DNA of 64,000 bases from NCBI GenBank assembly GCA_014925825.1, contig JACGCK010000007.1, positions 930,001 to 994,000 on the forward strand, in the 5' to 3' direction. Origin of the DNA: Pholiota molesta (lineage: Eukaryota; Basidiomycota; Agaricomycetes; Agaricales; Strophariaceae). Position numbers and translations under genes: made by a program. Below the pieces are notes generated by a model. That model made no database searches and was not told where the DNA came from. It saw only the letters and a program-made list of their open reading frames with translations. Numbering within the stretch: position 1 is the first letter of the stretch; every line of letters begins with the position of its first letter. Below are positions 15,010 to 23,599 of this stretch, one piece after another.

Positions 15010-16311
15010 ATGTCCTCCACCCTATCCTGGCCAAAGCATGTCTACAAACTCTCCCAAGGCGACATCCAATATCTCCAACGCATGCACCCTGATATGCCAC
15101 TATGGCGTACATCTCTTACGCGCGAGCTCACTGCGCAAACAGACGATAGCGAGGCAAGCATCCGTACAGCTCATACGCTTCAAAGCTAATAGTTCGCTTA
15201 GATCGTCGCTACTGCACAATCTACTCTCGGTGACATCCGTGTGCGCGCAATGCGCATCCACAGTGGCCCCCGTAGCATCACCGTACGTTTATTTCTCATG
15301 CCCTCGCACACCAGACTTACCAAGCGCGCATTAATTCCATTTGCAGGACCTCGTAAAGAAGCTCCGCCGCATACCCTCAAAATCACATCCGAATCTCATT
15401 CAAATTCGCGGCCTGTACGCTGTCGCCCAAGAGCCGCTCGCTCTTTTCTCCCTCGATGTTCCTCGTACAACAGTAATGGCTTACCTCTCCATGCACCCGC
15501 ACTTTGACCGCCTGAAATTGGTCAGTCCATTCTTTTCCGTTCAAATCCAATAGCGCACAACTAAATATCAATCGTCTATCCATCCAGTGCGCGGACGTTG
15601 CACGCGGCCTAGACTACCTCCACCGGCTGGAGATCGTGCACGGTGCAGTCCGACCGGTATTTGTCCCTCACCTCCATATATATATCCCCATGCTAATGCA
15701 CCCCGCTACCTCCACAGGCAAACGTCCTCGTGCGCCCAGAGGGCACTGCCATGCTTGGCGAACCCGCAGACGAAGACATCCCCAGCCCAGGCGCTCGCAC
15801 ACGCCTGGCGCCGTACCTTGCGCCGGAGCTCTTCGACCCCGCGGCATACGCCGTCTTTGCCATAGACACCTACAGAAGAGATGAGTACGCCGGCGAGTAC
15901 CGCGTGGAGAGCGACATCTACGCGCTGGGGGCTACCACCATCGAGGTACGTACCCAATCACTCCGCCTCGCCCATACTCTCTATATTTCTCTTACCAACA
16001 CACTGTATACCACTCAGATATTCACCGGTTCACCCCCTGCCCCCTTCCGCATTCCCTACTCTACAGTAACCACTGCGAAAGCGCTCTTCCACCTCACACG
16101 CACGCACTCCCCCGCCGAGCACCAGCTCATCCCACCGCGCATCCACGTCGCCCTCTCCGATATCATGCATGTACTGCCGTACCACCGGCCGCATTCAGGA
16201 AATGCGCTGCAGTGGCTCGAGCGCCCCGACGTGCTGCGCGTGCGCGCGTGTGCACCGGTAAACGCGAAGACGAGGATGCGGCGCGCCGCGAGGGCATTTT
16301 GGTCGGCGTAA
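15010..16311 (+). CDS. Degenerate protein kinase-like protein (probable pseudokinase)
   Basis: Six exons (15010-15153, 15202-15282, 15347-15520, 15588-15656, 15718-15945, 16018-16311) give 329 residues. The fold resembles a protein kinase: a helix-C-like stretch, CADVARGLDYLHRLEIVHG, PANVLV, LAPYLAPELF (an APE-like motif) and ESDIYALGATTIEIFTG (subdomain IX). The catalytic loop reads HGAVRPANV where kinases have HRDLKPxN, and no DFG follows (LGEPADED), so the catalytic Asp and the metal-binding Asp appear absent. No glycine-rich loop or VAIK lysine is visible. I infer a non-catalytic or scaffold role; the partner is unknown. Intron 1 is best explained by a GC donor (15154), because the nearby GT donor leads to an in-frame stop. 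Confidence 0.7.
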
Positions 16312-16646
16312 ACTTGAATTAGGATGGTAGGTAATTTGAAGCGCAGAACAGTGGATGTTCTCATTTAGATGGGACGGGCATACTTTAATCTTCGTAAAGT
16401 TAATGTAATGTATTTTTTATTTATTGGTATCATATAAATACGTATCTAGTCGAACGTGCTAGGATAATAGAACTTTACTAGTAGTAATTGAACAATCAGA
16501 AAAGCGAAATAGAAAAATACATTGTACAAGCATCAAAGAAAGAAGTGGAGATTACAAGTACACGCTGGTAAACGTGAGCCAGCTATACACAGCACCACAG
16601 CAAGTCGGGCATGAAAGAAAAGGAAACAGAAGTAGAAACAAAAACA
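16312..16646. other. Convergent 3' intergenic region
   Basis: About 335 bp of AT-rich sequence between two converging genes (pseudokinase and SGF73). It reads as two 3' UTRs; nothing else recognised. Confidence 0.6.
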
Positions 16647-17862
16647 TCATCCCATGCGCATCGTCCCACCCGCGCCTGCCGTCAGACTGCTACTACGCCC
16701 CATCGATCCCATGCCACCCGGCACGCCTGTCCCACCGCCGCTCCCCAGTGCATTCAGCAGCAAATCCCGACAACACCTTGCACGCTCCCTTCTTTGCACA
16801 AACCAGCTCCCTGCATCGCATGGCACCGCAAGCGGTACACCCACTGCCCCACGCGTGCGTGCCGTGCGCACGCTGCGGATCAACTCCTCAACTTCCACCT
16901 CCGAATCCAGATCATCCAGGTCCTCCGACACATCGTCGCGCATCTCCTCCGCGAGCCGCTGCTGTGCAGCCGCCGCCGCCGCCGCCTTCTTGCCGACCTT
17001 CTTGCTGCCACCGCCTCCTCCCCCGCCCCGCCGCCCTTCTTGCCCGCGGGCGGCGCCGCGGGGTCGAGGCCGAGCGCGGCGGCGGCCTCGCCCGCGAGGC
17101 GCTTCTTCTCCATCTTCTCGCGCTCGCGCTTCTCCTTTTTCTCGGCCTTGGTCTCGCGCTTGACGGGCTCGACGAAGTTGGGGTTGTTCGCGCGCTGCCA
17201 GTCGAGGAGGAGGTCGTCGTAGAGGCGCGAGCGGCCGAGCACGGCGCGCTTGGCGCCCATGGAGTGCGACTTGCACGTGAGGGAGCGCGAGCAGGGCAGG
17301 TTCTTGTCGTTGATGACGCCGCACTGCTTGTCGAAGTCGACGGGGCCCTTGACGCGGCCCTTGGTGACCTTGACCGCGGGCTTCGCCTTCTTCTTCGCAG
17401 GCTCCTCAGGGGAGGGCGACGCTTTGCGCTTCTTGCCGCCCTTCTTGCCATCTGCGTCGAGGGTGTAAGACGGGAACTAACCTTGAAGAATGCATGGGTA
17501 CGCACCATCCACTTCGACCTTGCCCTTGCCCCCTTTCTTCCCTCCAGAACGTATCAGCGCGCAATTATCTGTACACAGGGCCAACATCAACACTGAACCA
17601 CCAGCATCGCTGAGAGATACATACCGGAGTGTTCTACAATACAGCTACGCAGGATAGGCTTGCTGCAATGGCTGCACTTGACGAGGCCGACGTCGGCGGT
17701 GGATGTGAGGGGCCGGGCGCCAAAGACCTTCATGTCGCGGGCGGCGAGCCATGATGTGGGCGGAGACGGCGCGGCCGGTGTGTCGGCACTGGTGGTGGGG
17801 GACGGGATGTCCCAGGAGAAGGGGGAGACGGGGCCGGGGGACGGCTTGAGTTTAAGAGTCAT
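16647..17862 (-). CDS. SGF73: SAGA-associated factor 73 (ataxin-7-like, SCA7 domain)
   Basis: Anchors the Ubp8/Sgf11/Sus1 deubiquitinase module to the SAGA coactivator in the nucleus. Exon 1 (17862-17625) carries a zinc-finger half, [19 protein letters not shown]; exon 2 (17568-17506) adds DNCALIR, completing a Cys/His finger. Exon 3 from 17451 contains the SCA7 domain: [32 protein letters not shown] and the [12 protein letters not shown] segment. After a charged Lys/Glu helix the reading frame breaks in a G-rich tract. In the next frame the sequence resumes with [20 protein letters not shown] and [18 protein letters not shown], which looks like the conserved C-terminus, ending at 16647. A 50-nt intron (17011-16962; GT and AG present, no good branch site) restores frame (351 residues). 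Otherwise the protein would stop at 16880. It lies 113 bp downstream of TAF10 on the same strand. Confidence 0.82.
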
Positions 17863-17975
17863 CGTCGTTGGTGCAAGAGCTCCATCACGCACAACGTTCC
17901 TCACAACATGTATCATGTGACAGCAATAATCAATGCAATATACAATAACAGTGGCTCTACGAATACAATGCAAGT

Positions 17976-18749
17976 TCAGATATAATACTCGGGTTTGCGC
18001 GCACTGATCCCATACTCCGCCAGCGCAGCGCTCAGGTCGTCCATCGTCAACGTCGTCCGTGTCTTGTCCTGCCGCCAATGTCAGCGAAACCCCCGCACAT
18101 CATCACAGAACGGTACCCACCTTCGCAGACCCTGGACCGGTAAGCGGTTGGTTCACCCGTGCCCGCCCACCGGTCGCGCTTGTCCGGATGCGTGCATGCT
18201 GGTACGCATCCGCCGCGATATCCGACACGAACTTCTGCGCCGCGAGCGATAGCAGGCGCTTCCTACACACATCCAGCCAGTCAGCTCCCGCATTCACGAT
18301 AGCGGAAGGTTACGCACAGTCGCACATCCTCGCACTCGAACCCTACCCGCTGGAGGTAATAATCCGTGACTTCATTCGGGATCTAGGCACAAAAGGAGCA
18401 CACCAATCGGCGGACGTTCAGCCAGCGCCTATCACAACAAACACACGGCACGCACCAAAGGCTCGTACTCATCCAGCATGAGCATAAAATCCGCCAGCGT
18501 CCTATCCTTCCGCGCCTCCTCCGCCGCATGGCGCGACTGTGCGGGGGCCGCCGCCGTCCCCGCACTCGTGCTCGTACCCGCCGCGGGCTGCTGCGTCGAA
18601 CTCGACGCCGCCGCGCCCTGTGCTGCGCCTTGCTGCCCTGCCGCGCTCTGTGTTGATGTTGATCCTTCGGCTGCAGGTGCGGGCGTCGACGCCTGCGACG
18701 GCGTGTAGGCCGAGGAGACGGGGTAGGCGAACTGTTGCTGCTGGGACAT
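17976..18749 (-). CDS. TAF10: Transcription initiation factor TFIID/SAGA subunit TAF10
   Basis: Histone-fold subunit shared by TFIID and SAGA, needed for RNA polymerase II promoter function. Four exons (18749-18456, 18382-18318, 18262-18121, 18068-17976) give 197 residues. Residues 1-80 are low-complexity Gln/Ala/Ser. The TAF10 domain then starts with KDRTLADFMLMLDEYEPLIP, continues NEVTDYYLQRVGFECEDVRL and KRLLSLAAQKFVSDIAADAY, and ends with TLTMDDLSAALAEYGI, matching the family from the first helix to its end. It sits immediately upstream of SGF73, another SAGA subunit, in the same orientation. Confidence 0.95.
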
Positions 18750-19832
18750 GGCGGTCGACTGCAGTTAATGTGACGGTGACTAATACATCATGCGAGTCAC
18801 ACCCATGACCAGCCGCGGGCATGCCGGGCGGAGTTCTTGCGCGTTGGCGGAGTCTTAACTTGAGCTATATAGCGACGTGTTTTTTTTCTCGTAGGGTGCA
18901 TCGTCACCTCGTCCTCGAGGTGGTCGACGTCCATTATGGTGAGCATCTCTTCCAGCACATTCGCTTCCTATCGTCACTTCTTCCCCCTTGTATATGATGT
19001 TTGAGGCATTTGGCTTTATGCAGGAGCGCACCCTGCAGTGCAGAAAATTATCTCAGCTACCTTCGGAGTGGACTGCTTTGGCAGTTCATATCCGCTTTTC
19101 TGAATCTTACCTCTTCCTTTTGTTATGATTTGGCATTCGCAACATGTTTGCTAACATCGATTATCTCTCCAGGACAAACGTGCACGTTTAACATTGGACT
19201 ACAGAAGGGGGTTATGTGTTGGGAAAGAGTCGCCTATATGTTTGTCGAGAGAATGTCAACATTTTTGTGCAATATACTATCCATTTTGTATCCTATCGTC
19301 TCTGCCTGAGCAATTTTTGTCGAACACCGAAAATCTCTCAGTGAAATTCCTTGGACATGCCACGCTGTGGAATGTGCAAAATTTTGCCCTCCTCACTGGC
19401 TTCCTTGGCAGTTGGCTGTAAGAAGAGCCCTTGACCAAATCGCATTGCCCACGCATTATTGCTGGTCTCATTTCATGGCGTGTCCTTGTGAGACCTGCAG
19501 TGTATCTTTTCTTTGTGTGCTTGGACGATCGTTTTCATTTTATGGAAATTATTTCCCTATTCAGCGTTGACATAGCGCTTATTGACCGACATAGACCATT
19601 GCTTTCAGCAAGGTGACTTATATGTAGATCATCCAATTTTTTCATAGATATGTTTTACCTCTCTAACTCTCATATTACTGGAAATCTATTTTACATTCAA
19701 ACCAGTGCTTGCCCAATATCATTACTTTTCCTCTTTCTCTATCATGCGCATTATATGTAGCAAGTAATCGTACAAGTAACCTGAAAAACCAACAGCCTCC
19801 CATCATATATATGACCTCCACATAACAGCCAA
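18750..19832. other. Intergenic region with a possible exon pair
   Basis: About 1.1 kb between TAF10's start and RPC4's end. Most is AT-rich with no long frame. On the plus strand a stretch at about 18895-18943 flanked by AG and GT, and a second at 19021-19081 after an AG, join in frame to read HLVLEVVDVHYG and AHPAVQKIISATFGVDCFG. This looks coding but has no start, no continuation and no match I recognise; it may be a gene relic. Confidence 0.35.
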
Positions 19833-21415
19833 TCAATCCATTCTAATCAGCCCCTCCTCCAACTCCAACTCAGCGGGGCTAGCCTCGTCTGCCTCGAGTG
19901 CGGACAACAGCGCGTCCACATTCGGCGAGACGACAAACTGCTTGTTGACTTCACCAAGCACGCAGAGCTGTTTGGTCTGCGAGTCGAGCACGACGGCTTG
20001 TTGGAGGAAGGAGGGCTGTGTCGCAGCAGAGACCTACAGACATTATTGAATAAGAAATAAAAACAACAATAGTCAGAATACGATCCCCGCATACGAAATA
20101 AACAAAATAACGCACATCGAGCAAAATACCATTCGCTAGCCGAATCTTGACCGCACCGCTTCTATACACCTCCAGCTGGCCAATGACACCATCCAGCGGC
20201 TGCGCTGGCTCCGGCTCTGACGGCACAGTCGATGGCGTCCGCGAGCCCGACGCGCCACTACCCGAAGCCACACTGGCGATATCGGGCTTGACATCCGGCG
20301 CAAAGGATACTTTTTTGGGGGGGCCCGCGGGCACAGAGTCGACGTCCATGGCGGTGGCGGTGGTGGATGCGTCGTTTTTGTATCTGAATTTTGGGAAGGG
20401 GGCGGGGAATTGGAAGAAATAGAGGCGGTCTTCGTGTGTTAGCTCGCCGTCCTATTTTTTTGGCGTTTCAGCAATGTCCTGAGGACGAGTGGAAATGAGA
20501 GAAGCATACGGTGGCGATGGTGTTTTGTGTTGCAAAGTCCTCAATGATGTCTTCTAGTTCCTCTTCTTCCTCGCTTTCACTGAGGTTGAGCGCATTTTTT
20601 TCATCTACTGCATCGACGGCTGCAAAAAGCATGTTAATGAAATACATTTCAGTAAACGGGCATGAAGAAAATTAGACGCACCAGCATAGCCTGCCTCGCC
20701 TTCTTCCTTCTTCACCTTGGGCTTGTGCGTTCGCGTCGGATGGCGCTCCTTGCGCAGACTCTCGGGCGCCATCCAGTCCATCTGTCGCACATTCTCCATA
20801 TCCACAATCTCCACACCCTCGTCCGCATCTGAATACACTTCTTCTTCATCCTCTTCCGCCTTCACTGTCCGCGCAGCACTCACAGCATCCTTGCGCAGCG
20901 CAGGCGGCGCGGACTGTGACAAGGCGCCGGCCGCGCCTGCAGCCACGGCGGCAGCGTCGCTGGGGACGGGCACAAAGTTGGAACGCGGCGGTGCGCGACG
21001 GGCACCGCTGCTGCCAGCCATGGCGGGGCCCATCGCAAAGGGCCCGCTTGCGGTCATCTGCACGGGCGGCGCGGCCCCGCGCCCCCTCCCTCTCCCGCGC
21101 GCATCGCCCCGGCCCCGACCCCGACCGCGCCCACGCTCGGACGGCGGCGGTGCGGCGGCGGGTGCTGGTTCCTAAACAGAGGTGAGTGGTAGACGGGGTG
21201 GACGGCGCGTGCAGTGCGTACCGGCTTGACATCTCTGTGGGGTGGGTGAGGACAGAGGTGGGCGATGGAGAGATAGCGACTCACTCCTTCTTGCGGCGCT
21301 GGGGGAGGGTGGGGACGAACTTGAGCTTGGAGGGGCCCTGGCGGGAGACGTCGCTCTGCTTCTTCGCGAGGCTGCCGATGGCCTTCGCGGTGGGCGTGGT
21401 CGCGGGCGGGTCCAT
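19833..21415 (-). CDS. RPC53: RNA polymerase III subunit RPC4 (RPC53 homologue)
   Basis: Subunit of RNA polymerase III (with RPC5 it forms the TFIIF-like subcomplex for termination and reinitiation). Six exons (21415-21285, 21234-21222, 21171-20682, 20619-20510, 20451-20116, 20033-19833) give 426 residues. The N-terminus is basic (LAKKQSDVSRQGPSKLKFVP). A long RG-rich repeat and Ala/Pro-rich linker follow, then an acidic stretch. The conserved RPC4 C-terminal domain reads QFPAPFPKFRYK, GQLEVYRSGAVKIRLANGIL, FLQQAVVLD and LCVLGEVNKQFVVSPNVDAL, placing the family clearly. Exon 2 is only 13 nt. Its start codon lies 66 bp from that of the divergent HPT1. Confidence 0.93.
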
Positions 21416-21481
21416 GGTGGCGGGAGACAGGTGCGGTCACATGCCATTGTCACTTTTCTCTTTTCTCTTCTCCCCGCCACC
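21416..21481. promoter_or_regulatory. Compact bidirectional promoter, RPC53/HPT1
   Basis: Only 66 bp separate the two ATGs, so both 5' UTRs and initiation sites must fit here or overlap the opposite gene. The HPT1-proximal part is a run of CTTTTCTCTTTTCTCTTCTC, the pyrimidine-rich initiator context common in fungi. No TATA box is seen. Confidence 0.6.
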
Positions 21482-22614
21482 ATGGCCGACCAAGTCCAGC
21501 ACTGGCATGTCACCTACAACGACATCCACAACCTCATCCGCAAAACAACGCCCAGGATCGCACAGGAGTTCAACCCAGATCTCCTCATCGCCATCGGTCA
21601 GTCTGCCTTTTTTTCGTCGTCGCCCGTCTATTAATACGCTCTCCAGGCGGCGGGTCAGTCCTCCCTCTCCCTTGCCTTCAGTTGCACTCATTCTCCGTCC
21701 TAACATCAGAGGATTCTTCCCTGCGCGTGTCATGGTCTGTCTTATCTATACCGCCCACACTACATCCGCTCAAAAATTTTCTCGCAGCGCACCTTCCTCC
21801 GCGAGCAGACCGCCCACAAGGCGCTGCAGATCCAGGCCATCGGGCTCTCGCTCTACGAACCCGTCGAGGGCGCAACCGTAGAGCAGATCGGAAACGAGGT
21901 CATCCGCACGCAGTGGTTGTACGTGAAACGATCGCACCATCCAAACGATAACTAGCCATTATACTCAACATCTTCCTTAAAGATCCAACCCCGGAAAGCA
22001 GATCCTGGGCAAGCGCAACCTCATCGTCGTATGTCGCCTAACCCGCATCTATGCAACCATCTTCTCACTAAACTTTTCTAGGATGAGGTCGACGACACAC
22101 GCAAAACCCTGCAGTGCGTTCTATTCTCCATCTATCCCCCTTCCATACCGACCTCGATCTCGTTATTAATCGCGTTCTCTTCCAGCTATGCTCTGTCAGA
22201 ACTAAAGAAGGACGTAGAGGAGGAACTCTTATCGTACCCCGAGTCAGAGCGCGCCGCCCTCCGCGCTGCTACCTCCTTCGGCATATTTGTCGTGCACAAC
22301 AAGCTGAAAGATAAGCTTGCCGAGCTGCCTGCCGGAACTCCGTAAGCCTTACTCTCTACCTGCATATGGTTGATTGTCAACATTGTGTTTTTGCAGTTAC
22401 TTTGCAGGCGAAGAAGTCGGTGATGTCTGGTAAGTCCTCTACACATTCAGGATCGATCCATCCTTTAATCTGTGGCAAGGCTGGATTATCCCTGGGAAGC
22501 AACGTGAGCATTCTCTCCTTCTCCAATCCTCTCTATTTCTTACGGCGCTGCAGAAATATCGAAGAGCACGATCGCGAAGCTGCCGCCGATAGGGCTCGGG
22601 CCGCTCATCCATGA
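21482..22614 (+). CDS. HPT1: Hypoxanthine/xanthine-guanine phosphoribosyltransferase
   Basis: Purine salvage enzyme transferring phosphoribose from PRPP to hypoxanthine or guanine (yeast Hpt1/Xpt1 family, cytosolic). Ten exons (21482-21596, 21647-21653, 21710-21734, 21788-21918, 21983-22028, 22082-22113, 22186-22341, 22397-22429, 22480-22503, 22554-22614) give 209 residues. Motifs: NPDLLIAIGGGGFFPARVMR, GLSLYEPVEG, NLIVDEVDDTRKTLHYALSE (PRPP loop), FGIFVVHNKLKDK and VGDVWLDYPWEA. Exon 2 is a 7-nt microexon (GCGGCGG) that supplies the middle of the four-glycine loop; skipping it breaks the frame. Alternative last-exon splice choices would change only the C-terminal 20 residues. A decayed copy of the 3' half follows downstream. 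Confidence 0.92.
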
Positions 22615-22899
22615 AGAAAATAAAGCAGAAGAGGAATATGTGTCTCTTACGTCTCGCACCCTTGCTATTCACGCGTGTATGGTGGGCGCTCTCTCTTTCC
22701 TGAGTCTGGCTGTTGCTGGTTTTGACGACTTTTTATTGGTGGTACAAGATTGTTGTACTAAGGGTATCTATAGGTCACATTTGGAACATCACGTCAAGGC
22801 TATTTCGCGTCCATCTATAGACACATCTGTAAATGTCTTTATTTATATAAAATCTTCACCACCGTATAACGGCCGCGGCCACGTTACCACCTGCCTGCA

Positions 22900-23190
22900 T
22901 ATACATTGAACCCGCAACACTGGAACAAGGAGAAGCCGTTGTCTACAATAAGCTGAAAGACAAGCTTCCCAGCTGCCTACTTATAGGAAATTGGAGTCAC
23001 GTATGCTTCGCTTTGCGCTTTTGTACGTCTCCTTCTCGTTTTGATTTGCTGATTTTTATTTGTCGTCAAGACTGGACTGTGACCGAAGACTCCTTCCCCT
23101 CTACATGTAATATTCCCATTCTCAGTTCTCTACAGAAATGTCTAAATGGAGGACACTGCCGATAAGAAAGGCCCATAAGGTATGCCTCAT
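22900..23190 (+). pseudogene. Decayed tandem copy of the HPT1 3' portion
   Basis: Around 22935-22975 the sequence matches HPT1 exon 7 (22276-22334) nearly base for base (AAGCTGAAAGA.AAGCTT and AGCTGCCT in register), translating as VVYNKLKDKL against VVHNKLKDKL. About 200 bp later, 23133-23180 resembles the HPT1 last exon after a CTACAG acceptor (GAAATRTC, then CTGCCGATA). Spacing and order follow HPT1, but no continuous frame remains. The surrounding 22615-23599 interval holds no other recognisable gene. Confidence 0.6.
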
Positions 23191-23599
23191 GCTATTTGTG
23201 CTTTCATGGTGTGCTATTTTTTGCTATTTCCGGCCTTGCGCTGGTGATACTTACCTATAAACTTGTCCTAAGGACACCTGTAGATCACCACAGCACTGCT
23301 TCAGGATAACATTGGAAGTGTCTGTGTTCTTCAGCATGGAGCGATGCTCTCCATCGCCCGTGGCGCACTTGGTCTCACAACCAGTTGCAATCGTAGAAAG
23401 GAAGTATGGGCCCACGTTGTGTAATCACAATCAAGGTTTGCCCATCTCCGTTGTTTGCTCCTATATTGACTGATCCTTGATACGCAGTGATCTCGTGCAT
23501 GGGCGTCTATTTCTTCCTTCTTTGGCCGTGGGTAATCGCACACTTTTCCTACAACCTAGAAACCACAATCCCCCAGAACCTTTCCTTGCTCTTACCACC

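Noticed and set aside
16654..17596. Long plus-strand open frames opposite SGF73, rich in Arg/Leu/Pro
   Set aside because: They are mirror frames of GC-rich SGF73 coding sequence, with repetitive low-complexity content and no motif; SCA7 motifs on the minus strand decide the strand.
20717..21232. Plus- and minus-strand alternative frames across the RG-rich part of RPC53
   Set aside because: Shadows of the GC-rich RG-repeat coding region; the RPC4 C-terminal domain fixes frame and strand.
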